Part shown: positions 44,474-51,707 of the stretch, piece by piece
Layout of the letters: every line of letters begins with the position of its first letter
Numbering within the stretch: the first letter of the stretch is position 1
Source: Pseudonocardia sp. DSM 110487
GTDB taxonomy: Bacteria; Actinomycetota; Actinomycetes; Mycobacteriales; Pseudonocardiaceae
Assembly (NCBI RefSeq): GCF_019468565.1
Contig: NZ_CP080521.1
Location: 8,804,001-8,868,000 of the forward strand
Direction of reading: 5' to 3'
Length of the DNA: 64,000 nucleotides
Notes under the pieces: model-generated
What the model was told of the DNA's origin: nothing
Database searches by the model: none
The model's input: only the letters and a program-made list of their open reading frames with translations
Program-made: the position numbers and the translations under genes

Positions 44474-44767
44474 ATGGGACGACGAGAGGTGCTCACCGTG
44501 GTCCCCGAGCTGGTGGGGCTACCGGTCAGGGTTGCACAGGACGTGGCGCTCGATGCCCGGCTGTTGGCGGTCGACCAGGCGCCGTCGCGAACGGCCGCCG
44601 GCGTCGTTACCGCGCAGAATCCGCCGCCGGGCGGTTATCTGCGGCCGGGCAGCCGGGTGAGAATCTGGGCGACGACGGAACCCGACGACGGCGATGGCAA
44701 CGGCGGCAGGGGCGGATTGCGGCTGCCGACCGGGCCGATCACGGTGACCCCGTCCGGCTGCAAGTGA
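44474..44767 (+). CDS. Single-PASTA-domain protein
   Basis: A 97-residue protein with one PASTA repeat: TVVPELVGLPVRVAQDVALD, then VTAQNPPPGGYLRPGSRVRIW. A Gly/Asp-rich linker and short tail follow. PASTA domains bind peptidoglycan fragments or beta-lactams when attached to kinases or PBPs; here the domain is alone, without a signal peptide or transmembrane helix, so the location is unclear. Start ATG at 44474. It is convergent with the phosphoribosyltransferase gene. Confidence 0.8.
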   Translation: MGRREVLTVVPELVGLPVRVAQDVALDARLLAVDQAPSRTAAGVVTAQNPPPGGYLRPGSRVRIWATTEPDDGDGNGGRGGLRLPTGPITVTPSGCK

Positions 44768-44874
44768 CAGGAACTCGGCCGCTGCTCGGGCTCGGGACGC
44801 TCCCCCGGTGTGTCATTTCGAGCCGGCTGGTGGCCTTTCGCGGCGCCGTGCAACTGGTCGGCCATCAGGATGGG

Positions 44875-45537
44875 TCATGTCGGCGCCTTCTCCCGGAGCG
44901 CGGCGAGAACGTCCTCGTCGGAGGTCTGCCGGAAGTCGGCGTACCAGAGCCCGACCGCGCCGAACCGGGCCGGGGCGTTGAGGCACACGACGTCGTCGGC
45001 ATCCGATTCGGCCTGTAGCGCGGCCTGGCTGTCGCGAGCGCAGACGGGTGCGGCGAACACGAGGCGGCGCGGGCCGGCCGCGCGGAGTCGGCCGAGCGCG
45101 GCGCGCGCGGTGACGCCGGTGGCCAGGCCGTCGTCGACGAGCAGGACGTCGCGCCCGGCAATCGGCAGCGGGTCGCGGCCCGTGCGGTACCGCTGCAGCC
45201 GGCGCTCGGCCTCGGCCCGTTCGCGTTCGCAGACCTCACGCAGGTCGTCCGGGGTGAGGCCCAGCGCCGCCAGGGTCGATTCGTCATAGCGGGCCGGGCC
45301 GTCGGCGGTCACCGCGCCCACTCCGAACTCCGGGTGTCCGGGAGCGCCGATCTTACGGGCAACGGCAACGTCGAGCGGTGCGTCGAGGGCCTCCGCCACC
45401 TTCAGCGCGACCGGTATCCCGCCGCGGGCGAGCCCGAACACCACCGGGTCCGACCACTGCCCGCCCCTCAACCGGGCGGCCAGGCGAGCCCCCGCGTCCC
45501 GGCGATCCGCGAACAGCGGGGCGTCGAGTTCCCTCAC
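44875..45537 (-). CDS. Type I phosphoribosyltransferase-domain protein
   Basis: A 220-residue PRTase-fold protein. The PRPP loop is VLLVDDGLATGVTARAAL near residue 123; N-terminal features include VVFGLARGGIPVALKVAEAL and DVAVARKIGAPGHPEFGVGAV. This subgroup (erythromycin-esterase-associated or ComF-like PRTases) often has unknown substrates. Chosen GTG (45535-45537) has GGGAGACGAG upstream; the frame opens further upstream without support. It is divergent from the aconitase-like operon across 169 bp. Confidence 0.85.
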   Translation of the reverse strand: MRELDAPLFADRRDAGARLAARLRGGQWSDPVVFGLARGGIPVALKVAEALDAPLDVAVARKIGAPGHPEFGVGAVTADGPARYDESTLAALGLTPDDLREVCERERAEAERRLQRYRTGRDPLPIAGRDVLLVDDGLATGVTARAALGRLRAAGPRRLVFAAPVCARDSQAALQAESDADDVVCLNAPARFGAVGLWYADFRQTSDEDVLAALREKAPT

Positions 45538-45706
45538 CTCGTCTCCCAGGTCGCATCGTCGGCTTTCGTAGTGAGGTGCTACCCGCTCCGGCCGGGTCCG
45601 ACCCACGGATCCGATCGTCCGCGCGGTGTTGCCCGGGCCTGGGCGGGTAGCCAGTGGGCACCGCGGCGCAGCCGACGTGGAGCGATCGCGCGCGGAGGAG
45701 GTCGAC

Positions 45707-47668
45707 GTGGCGGGCACGCTTGCCGAGAAGCTGATCGAGTCGCACCTGGTGCAGGGGACCGCCGTGCCCGGCGAGGAGGTCGCCCTGCGGATCGATCAGA
45801 CGCTGACCCAGGACGCCACGGGCACCCTGGTCATGCAGGAACTGGAGGCGCTCGGGCTCGACCGGACCCGCGCCGAGGTCAGCGTGCAGTACGTGGACCA
45901 CAACCTGCTGCAAGCCGACGAACGCAACGCCGAGGACCACGCGTTCCTGCGGTCGGCCGCGCGGCGGTACGGGCTGTGGTTCTCCAAACCGGGCAACGGG
46001 GTCTCGCACCCGACCCACATGCAGCGGTTCGGCGTGCCCGGCAAGACCCTGGCCGGTTCGGACTCGCACACCTGCGCCGCCGGATGCCTCGGCATGCTCG
46101 CCATCGGCGTCGGTGGGCTGGAAGTGGCCATGGCCATCGCCGGCGAGCCGCTCCACCTGCGGATGCCCGAGATCTGGGGGATCCGGCTGACCGGCGCGCT
46201 TCCGGCATGGGTCTCGGCGAAGGACGTGATCCTGGAGATGCTGCGCCGGCACGGGGTGTCGGGCGCGGTGAACCGGGTGCTGGAGTACCACGGTCCAGGG
46301 GTGGCGGCGCTCTCGGCGATGGACCGGCACGTGATCGCCAACATGGGCGCCGAGCTCGGGGCGACCACCACCGTGTTCCCCGCCGACGACGCCGTGCGGG
46401 AGTTCCTGCGCGCCGAGGGCCGCGAGCACGACCTCGCGGAGTGGGCGCCAGAACCGGACGCCAGCTACCACCACACCGACGAGATCGACCTGTCGACGCT
46501 CGAGCCGTTGATCGCCAGGCCGTCCTCTCCGGACAACGTCGTGCCGGTGCGGGAGGTCGCGGGTGAGCCGGTCGGCCAGGTGGTGATCGGCTCCTCGGCC
46601 AACCCGGGGCTGCGTGACTTCGCGGTGGTCGCGGCGATGCTCGAGGGACGCCAGACGAAGGACTCGGTCAGCGTCGATGTCAACCCGTCGTCTCGGGAGA
46701 TCTTCGAGGACCTCACGCGGATGGGGGCGACCTTCACGCTCCTGGCCGCCGGAGCCCGCCTCCACCAGACGGGATGCCTGGGGTGCATCGGGATGGGACA
46801 GGCCCCCGCGGTGGGCCACAACTCGCTGCGCACGGTTCCCCGCAACTTCCCCGGCCGGTCGGGAACCCGCGAGGACCGGGTGTGGCTGTGCTCGCCGGAG
46901 ACGGCGGCGGCGGCCGCGTTGACCGGTGAGATCGCCGATCCGCGTGACCTCGCCGCCGAGCTGGGGCTCGACCCGCCGATCCTCGACCTGCCGGCGCAGG
47001 CCGCCGTGAACACCTCGATGCTCGTCCCACCGCTTCCGCCGGAGGAGGCCGCGCGCGAGCCGTTGGTCCGCGGGCCCAACATCTCCCGGCTCCCCGACAG
47101 CGAGCCGTTGCCGGACTCGCTCGAGCTGCCCGTGCTGTTGCGCATGGGCGACAACGTCTCGACCGACGAGATCTCGCCCGCCGGTGCGCGCGCGTTGCCG
47201 TACCGCTCCAACATCCCGAAGCTGGCCGAGTTCACCTTCAACGGAGTGGACGAGAGCTACCCGCAGCGGGCCCGGGACACCGGACGGCACGCCGTGGTCG
47301 CCGGCGACAACTACGGTCAGGGGTCCTCCCGGGAGCACGCGGCTATCACGCCCCGCTTCCTCGGTCTCGCGGTCGTCATCGCGCGCTCCTACGCCCGGAT
47401 CCATTGGCAGAACCTGGCGAACTTCGGCGTGCTGGCGCTGGAGTTCACCGATCCGGCCGATCTGGACCGGATCGAACCGGGGCACGTGGTCCGCCTCGAC
47501 GGCCTGCGCGACGCACTACCGGTCGCCTCCGAACTCACCGTCACCAACACCAGCCGCGGCGAGAAGTACGTCGTGCGCCACCGGCTCTCCCCCCGGCAGG
47601 TGGAGGCGGTGCTCGCCGGAGGGCGCATCCCGGCCGCCTCGCGTGCGCGGCATCAGCCGAGCCGCTGA
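45707..47668 (+). CDS. Aconitase-family hydro-lyase (short ~650-residue type), one cluster cysteine replaced
   Basis: A 653-residue aconitase-superfamily enzyme, start GTG 45707 with GGAGGAGG upstream. Segments seen: YVDHNLLQ, GSDSHTCAAGCLGMLAIGVGG, the second cluster pair in HQTGCLGCIGMGQAP, NFPGRSGT, and the C-terminal swivel domain with GDNVSTDEISPAGA and GDNYGQGSSREHA. Canonical aconitases bind the 4Fe-4S cluster by three Cys, the first in GSCTN; here the site reads VIGSSANPG, with Ser. Extra Cys occur in SHTCAAGC. The enzyme may be a true aconitase or another hydro-lyase. It is the first gene of an operon with a GcvT-like gene. Confidence 0.85.
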   Translation: MAGTLAEKLIESHLVQGTAVPGEEVALRIDQTLTQDATGTLVMQELEALGLDRTRAEVSVQYVDHNLLQADERNAEDHAFLRSAARRYGLWFSKPGNGVSHPTHMQRFGVPGKTLAGSDSHTCAAGCLGMLAIGVGGLEVAMAIAGEPLHLRMPEIWGIRLTGALPAWVSAKDVILEMLRRHGVSGAVNRVLEYHGPGVAALSAMDRHVIANMGAELGATTTVFPADDAVREFLRAEGREHDLAEWAPEPDASYHHTDEIDLSTLEPLIARPSSPDNVVPVREVAGEPVGQVVIGSSANPGLRDFAVVAAMLEGRQTKDSVSVDVNPSSREIFEDLTRMGATFTLLAAGARLHQTGCLGCIGMGQAPAVGHNSLRTVPRNFPGRSGTREDRVWLCSPETAAAAALTGEIADPRDLAAELGLDPPILDLPAQAAVNTSMLVPPLPPEEAAREPLVRGPNISRLPDSEPLPDSLELPVLLRMGDNVSTDEISPAGARALPYRSNIPKLAEFTFNGVDESYPQRARDTGRHAVVAGDNYGQGSSREHAAITPRFLGLAVVIARSYARIHWQNLANFGVLALEFTDPADLDRIEPGHVVRLDGLRDALPVASELTVTNTSRGEKYVVRHRLSPRQVEAVLAGGRIPAASRARHQPSR

Positions 47669-47690
47669 TCCAGAAGTGACGGAGCCGTCG

Positions 47691-49013
47691 ATGACGAACG
47701 ATGTCGCCTCGCACCACAACCAGCCCTCGGTCGACCAGACCGACCGACTCGTGCCGATCAACCTGCGGCAGACCGGGCCCACCCCCGTCGAGTTGCTGAT
47801 CTCCACGAGAATCCGCAAGTCGCCGTACTGGCACCTGTCGATGGCCGCCGGGTGCTGGCGGGCCGAGGTGTACAACCGGGTGTACCACCCCCGGGGGTAC
47901 GTCCGGCCCGCTGACGGCGGCGCGATGGCCGAGTACGAGGCGCTCGTCAACGACGTCACCCTGTGGAATGTCGCGGTCGAACGGCAGATACGGGTGAACG
48001 GCCCGGACGCCGCGGCGTTCGTGAACTTCGTGATCACCCGGGACGCCATGAAGATCCCGGTGATGCGCGCCCGGTACGTGATCCTGTGCAACGAGAAGGG
48101 CGGGATCCTGAACGACCCCGTGCTGTTGCGGATCGCCGATGACGAGTTCTGGTTCAGCATCTCCGACTCGGACCTGGCCCTGTGGCTGCAGGGGGTCAAG
48201 GTCGGGCAGCCGTTCGACGTCGACATCGCCGAGATCGACGTCGCGCCGGTGCAGATCCAGGGCCCGCGGTCGGTGGACCTCATGGTCGACCTCATCGGCC
48301 CCGAGCTCGCCGACCTGCCCTCGTACGGGTTGCTGGAGGCCACCGTCGCCGGGCTGCCGGTGGTCGTCTCGCAGACCGGGTTCACCGGCGAGAAGGGCTA
48401 CGAGATCTACCTCCGCGATGCCACGCTGCACGCCGAGGAGCTGTGGCACGCGGTGCTGGAGGCGGGGCGCCCGCACCACCTCGCGGTCATCGCGCCCGCC
48501 CACCACAGGCGGGTGGCTGCCGGGATCCTGTCGTGGGGCCAGGACATGGACGCCGAGACGCTGCCGTTCCAGGTGAACCTCGGATACCAGGTGCCACGCA
48601 CGAAGGAGGCCGGCTACATCGGGAAGGCCGCCCTCGAACGCGCCCGTGCGCTGGTCGAGGCCGGCACGCCGCCGTTCAGCACGATCATGGTCGGGATGCA
48701 GGTCGGGGGCCGGCCCATCGACGACTACGCACCCGACTTCTGGCTCGTCCGGCAGCGCGCGGACGGCGACCCGATCGGGTATCTCACCTCGCCGTGGTGG
48801 TCGCCCGAGCTCGGTACGAACATCGCGCTCGGGTACGTGCCGGTGGAGCTGTCGGCGGTGGGCACCGTGCTTGCGGTCGACCTACCCGACCGGTTCGCCG
48901 ACGTGCCGGGGCGGCCGGTCGGGGCGGAGGTGGTCGAGGTCCCGTTCCGGCCGTCGGTGAACCCGAACACCCGCGAGCGGCTGAAGCAGCGGGGGCTCGA
49001 CAGCGCCGTCTGA
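47691..49013 (+). CDS. GcvT-family (folate-binding aminomethyl/methyltransferase-like) protein
   Basis: A 440-residue protein of the GcvT fold, which includes glycine cleavage T-protein, DmdA-like demethylases and folate-dependent O-demethylases. Seen: LWNVAVERQIRVNGPDAAAFVNFVITRD, the folate-domain segment QTGFTGEKGYEIYL, and a C-terminal beta-barrel with GYLTSPWWSPELGTNIALGYV. The ATG 47691 has GGAG upstream and lies 22 bp after the aconitase-like stop. No gcvP, gcvH or lpd is nearby, so a role in glycine cleavage is unlikely. A methyl transfer from a small substrate to tetrahydrofolate is the best inference. Confidence 0.8.
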   Translation: MTNDVASHHNQPSVDQTDRLVPINLRQTGPTPVELLISTRIRKSPYWHLSMAAGCWRAEVYNRVYHPRGYVRPADGGAMAEYEALVNDVTLWNVAVERQIRVNGPDAAAFVNFVITRDAMKIPVMRARYVILCNEKGGILNDPVLLRIADDEFWFSISDSDLALWLQGVKVGQPFDVDIAEIDVAPVQIQGPRSVDLMVDLIGPELADLPSYGLLEATVAGLPVVVSQTGFTGEKGYEIYLRDATLHAEELWHAVLEAGRPHHLAVIAPAHHRRVAAGILSWGQDMDAETLPFQVNLGYQVPRTKEAGYIGKAALERARALVEAGTPPFSTIMVGMQVGGRPIDDYAPDFWLVRQRADGDPIGYLTSPWWSPELGTNIALGYVPVELSAVGTVLAVDLPDRFADVPGRPVGAEVVEVPFRPSVNPNTRERLKQRGLDSAV

Positions 49014-49021
49014 CCACACGC

Positions 49022-49933
49022 TCAGGCGATGGAACGTTCGAGCGCGTCGACGAGCCAGGCCTGAGCGCCTCCGACCGTCACGGGCTCGCCGGTGACCTCT
49101 CCGACGAGGCGCCAGTAGCGGAGCAGCCGGGGGTCGCGGTCGACGGTGGCGGTGGTGAGCAGGTAACGCCGGAACCGCGTGGTGTCCCGGCTCCGCTGCA
49201 CCGTGGCGTACGCCGCCACGTACCGGTCGAGCGCCGGCCCGGGCGCGGGCGCTCGGCCGGCGAGCAGCAGCGGCCGGGCCAGCTCGCACGCTTCGCCGAT
49301 GCCCATGAGCAGTTCGGCCTCGTCGGATATCCGCACGAGGTTGACCCGCGCCCGTGCCTGCATTCGGCGCACCAGCGTCCGGTCGCGGGTCAGCGCGACC
49401 ATCTCGGCGTACGCCACCACCTGGCGCGGTGTCGGGTCGACGGGCGGGGCCGGGACGCTGACCTCGAGGAACATGCCGACCAGGTCGGCCGGTAGCGGGG
49501 CGATGAAGAGGTGGTGCCAGAAGTCGACGAGGACGGACCGGGCCGTCCCGTGGTCCTGCACGGCGCCGAGCAGCTCCAGACAGGCCGCCCGCTCGAGCGG
49601 GCCCACCTCCTCCACGGCACGCAGCGACGCCCGTCGCCACGCCAGCGCCGCGAGCTCGACGTCGAGCGCGGCGCGCTCTGCCGCGACGACCTCGCCGATC
49701 GAGCGCTCTCCGGTGAGGACGGCCGCGATCGCGGGCAGGCCCAGCCCGAGCCCGCGCAGCCGCCGCACGAGGTCCAGCCGCTCCACCGCCGACGGCGCGA
49801 ACCGGCGGTGCCCTCCCGCGCTCCGGCGGGAGTCGAGCAGGCCCTCGTCGCAGTAGAAGCGGATGGTGCGCACGGGGACCCGGGTCAGGGCCGCGAGATC
49901 GCCGATGCCCAGCTCGGCCGTGTTCTGCGTCAC
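49022..49933 (-). CDS. MerR-family transcriptional regulator
   Basis: A 303-residue MerR-type regulator. The N-terminal winged helix is IGDLAALTRVPVRTIRFYCD, then EGLLDSRRSAGGHRRFAPSA and LDLVRRLRGLGLGLPAI. The ~180-residue C-terminal effector domain is helical and unassigned (contains VEEVGPLERAACLELLGAV). The start GTG is 49931-49933. It is divergent from the maleylpyruvate-isomerase-like gene; a CTCCA-N6-TGGAG dyad lies 13 bp upstream. It ends 8 bp after the GcvT-like stop on the other strand. Confidence 0.86.
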   Translation of the reverse strand: MTQNTAELGIGDLAALTRVPVRTIRFYCDEGLLDSRRSAGGHRRFAPSAVERLDLVRRLRGLGLGLPAIAAVLTGERSIGEVVAAERAALDVELAALAWRRASLRAVEEVGPLERAACLELLGAVQDHGTARSVLVDFWHHLFIAPLPADLVGMFLEVSVPAPPVDPTPRQVVAYAEMVALTRDRTLVRRMQARARVNLVRISDEAELLMGIGEACELARPLLLAGRAPAPGPALDRYVAAYATVQRSRDTTRFRRYLLTTATVDRDPRLLRYWRLVGEVTGEPVTVGGAQAWLVDALERSIA

Positions 49934-49945
49934 AATCGGTCGAAC

Positions 49946-49971
49946 CTCCAGCTGGGTGGAGTTCCTACGGT
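49946..49971. promoter_or_regulatory. MerR-type dyad and leaderless -10 box
   Basis: Inverted repeat CTCCA (49946-49950), six bases, TGGAG (49957-49961), extended by GAAC/TTC-like flanks. It is followed by TACGGT (49966-49971), a TANNNT -10 lying 7 nt before the GTG at 49979. The dyad is placed between -35 and -10 for the plus-strand gene, the usual position for MerR regulation, and just upstream of the regulator's own start. Confidence 0.55.
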
Positions 49972-49978
49972 ACGTCCC

Positions 49979-50755
49979 GTGGATCAGATGCAGAGCCTCG
50001 AGTTGGACCTCGACCGCCTGGTCAGCGGCTTGCAGGAGGTGGCATCGGGGTTCGCGGGCACGGTCGCGGACCTCGACCCGCAGGCCACGGTGCCGACGTG
50101 CCCGGACTGGCGCGTGCGGGATCTCGTCGGGCACATCGGGCAGGCCTACCGCTGGAGTGCCGGGCTGGTGCGCAGCCGGGCCGCCGCTCCCCCACCGGAT
50201 CCCCGGGACGCGGAGCCCGGCGGCCCGCAGGAGTGGCCCACGTGGCTGCGCGACAGCGCCGCCGACCTCGTCGGCGCGATCACCGACACCGGCCCGGAGA
50301 CCGATGTCTGGACGTTCGTCGGCGAGCAGCCGGCGAGGTTCTGGCTGCGCCGCATGCTGGCCGACTCGGCGGTGCATCTCGCGGATGCGGCGATCGCCGC
50401 GGGACGGCCGTTCACGATCTCCCCTGACCTCGCCGCCGACACGCTCAGCGAGGGGCTCGGCCTGATCTCCGCCGCCGGGGCGGCCGGCCTGAAGCCCGAG
50501 CTGGGCGAGCTGCGCGGCGACGGCCAGACGCTCCAGCTCCGGCCCACCGACGTCGAGCCCGGCTGGTTGATCACGCGCGAACCGGGCGGCGTGACGTGGG
50601 AGCGCCGGACGGCCGACGCCGACGTGGTGGTCGACGCGCCGGTGCGCGACCTGCTGCTGGTGTTCTCCCGGCGGATCACGCCCGACGACACCCGGCTCAC
50701 GATCACGGGTGATCGGGCGCTCGTCGACCACTGGTGGGCCCACACAGCGTTCTGA
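49979..50755 (+). CDS. Maleylpyruvate isomerase/mycothiol-dependent DinB-like family protein
   Basis: A 258-residue protein of the actinobacterial maleylpyruvate isomerase N-terminal (DinB-like) family, many of which are mycothiol-dependent. Characteristic elements are TVPTCPDWRVRDLVGHIGQAYRW near the N-terminus, LADSAVHLADAAIAAG in the middle (metal-binding His plus Asp-Ala), and the C-terminal LVVFSRR-like VRDLLLVFSRR. The reaction is not determined. GTG start with no Shine-Dalgarno, leaderless from TACGGT. It is probably controlled by the divergent MerR protein. Confidence 0.82.
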   Translation: MDQMQSLELDLDRLVSGLQEVASGFAGTVADLDPQATVPTCPDWRVRDLVGHIGQAYRWSAGLVRSRAAAPPPDPRDAEPGGPQEWPTWLRDSAADLVGAITDTGPETDVWTFVGEQPARFWLRRMLADSAVHLADAAIAAGRPFTISPDLAADTLSEGLGLISAAGAAGLKPELGELRGDGQTLQLRPTDVEPGWLITREPGGVTWERRTADADVVVDAPVRDLLLVFSRRITPDDTRLTITGDRALVDHWWAHTAF

Positions 50756-50854
50756 CGGCGCGCCTAGGTGCGACCCAGGTCACATCCGCGGCCGTCACAC
50801 CGGCCCCTCGCCCCGGGTCAGGACAGTGAACCCGATCGCGAAGGAGAACGAATC

Positions 50855-51328
50855 ATGGAAGCCCGCATCGACTACTACGCCAACCCCGTCGCCGCGAAGT
50901 TCGCCCGCTACATCAACTCGGCCGGGAAGGTCGTCTCCGACTCCACACTGCCGCCCGCCGTGCAGGAGCTGGTGAAGATCCGTGCCAGCCAGATCAACGG
51001 CTGCGCCCTCTGCCTCGACATGCACACCAAGGACGCCGCCCACGCCGGGGAGACGCCGGTGCGGCTCGGCCTGATCGCCGCATGGCGCGAGGCGACCGTG
51101 TTCACCGACGCCGAGCGGGCAGCGCTCGCCCTCACCGAGGAGGGCACCCGGGTCGCCGACGGTGCGGGCGGGGTGAGCGACGAGACATGGGAGCTGGCTC
51201 GCGGGCACTTCGACGAGGACCAGCTCGCCGCCCTCGTCTCCCTCGTCGCGCTCATCAACGCCTACAACCGCATGAACGCGATCGCGCGGATCCCCGCGGG
51301 GGACTACGAGCCCGGCAAGTGGGGCTGA
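50855..51328 (+). CDS. Carboxymuconolactone decarboxylase/AhpD-like protein
   Basis: A 157-residue AhpD-like alkylhydroperoxidase. The redox motif QINGCALCLDMHTKDA gives Cys50-x2-Cys53 and His57, as in AhpD-type peroxidases. The remainder is helical (TPVRLGLIAAWREATVFTDAERAALAL). The ATG 50855 has AAGGAGAA upstream. It likely reduces organic peroxides through the CxxC pair. It is independent of the preceding gene (99 bp gap) and convergent with the FtsK cluster. Confidence 0.92.
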   Translation: MEARIDYYANPVAAKFARYINSAGKVVSDSTLPPAVQELVKIRASQINGCALCLDMHTKDAAHAGETPVRLGLIAAWREATVFTDAERAALALTEEGTRVADGAGGVSDETWELARGHFDEDQLAALVSLVALINAYNRMNAIARIPAGDYEPGKWG

Positions 51329-51350
51329 GGCCGCGCTGATGCCGGTGGTG

Positions 51351-51707
51351 TCAGCGGCGGGGTAGGCCCCAGCGGCGGCGGGTCGCCTCCAGCAGTTCGG
51401 CCGCCCGCGCCTCCACCTCGGCGTCCAGCTCGTCGATGGCCGCCGGGTCGGCGCGCCTGTCGGGGCGGGGGCGGGGGCGCAGCTTCATCCACGACTCCAC
51501 CCAGAGGGCCTCGAGCGCGGCCTCCCAGTGCAGCTCGACGCCGAGGCGGGTGAGGCCGGCCCGCTCCTCCGCGTGTGCCATGGCCTCGCCGAGCCCCACC
51601 AGCTCGCGGTTCAGCGCCGCGGCCCGCTCCCGGTCGCGCTCACGCAGGGCTTCGGCCGCCGCCACGATCCCGGCGACGACCTCCTTGTACTCCCGCGCCG
51701 CGCTCAT
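51351..51707 (-). CDS. Helical coiled-coil protein, last gene of FtsK-type cluster
   Basis: A 118-residue almost entirely helical protein with two amphipathic stretches: EYKEVVAGIVAAAEALRERD through LGEAMAHAEERAGL, and PAAIDELDAEVEARAAELLE, with a basic Pro/Arg-rich linker (LRPRPRPDRR) between. No known domain. The start ATG 51705-51707 overlaps the ATPase stop by 4 nt (ATGA), indicating coupled translation and a shared function with the ATPase. Confidence 0.75.
   Translation of the reverse strand: MSAAREYKEVVAGIVAAAEALRERDRERAAALNRELVGLGEAMAHAEERAGLTRLGVELHWEAALEALWVESWMKLRPRPRPDRRADPAAIDELDAEVEARAAELLEATRRRWGLPRR

Noticed and set aside
47691..49013. Glycine cleavage system T protein (gcvT) as a firm call
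   Set aside because: No gcvH, gcvP or lpd partners, and the N-terminal region and length differ from standard GcvT; only the fold family is supported.
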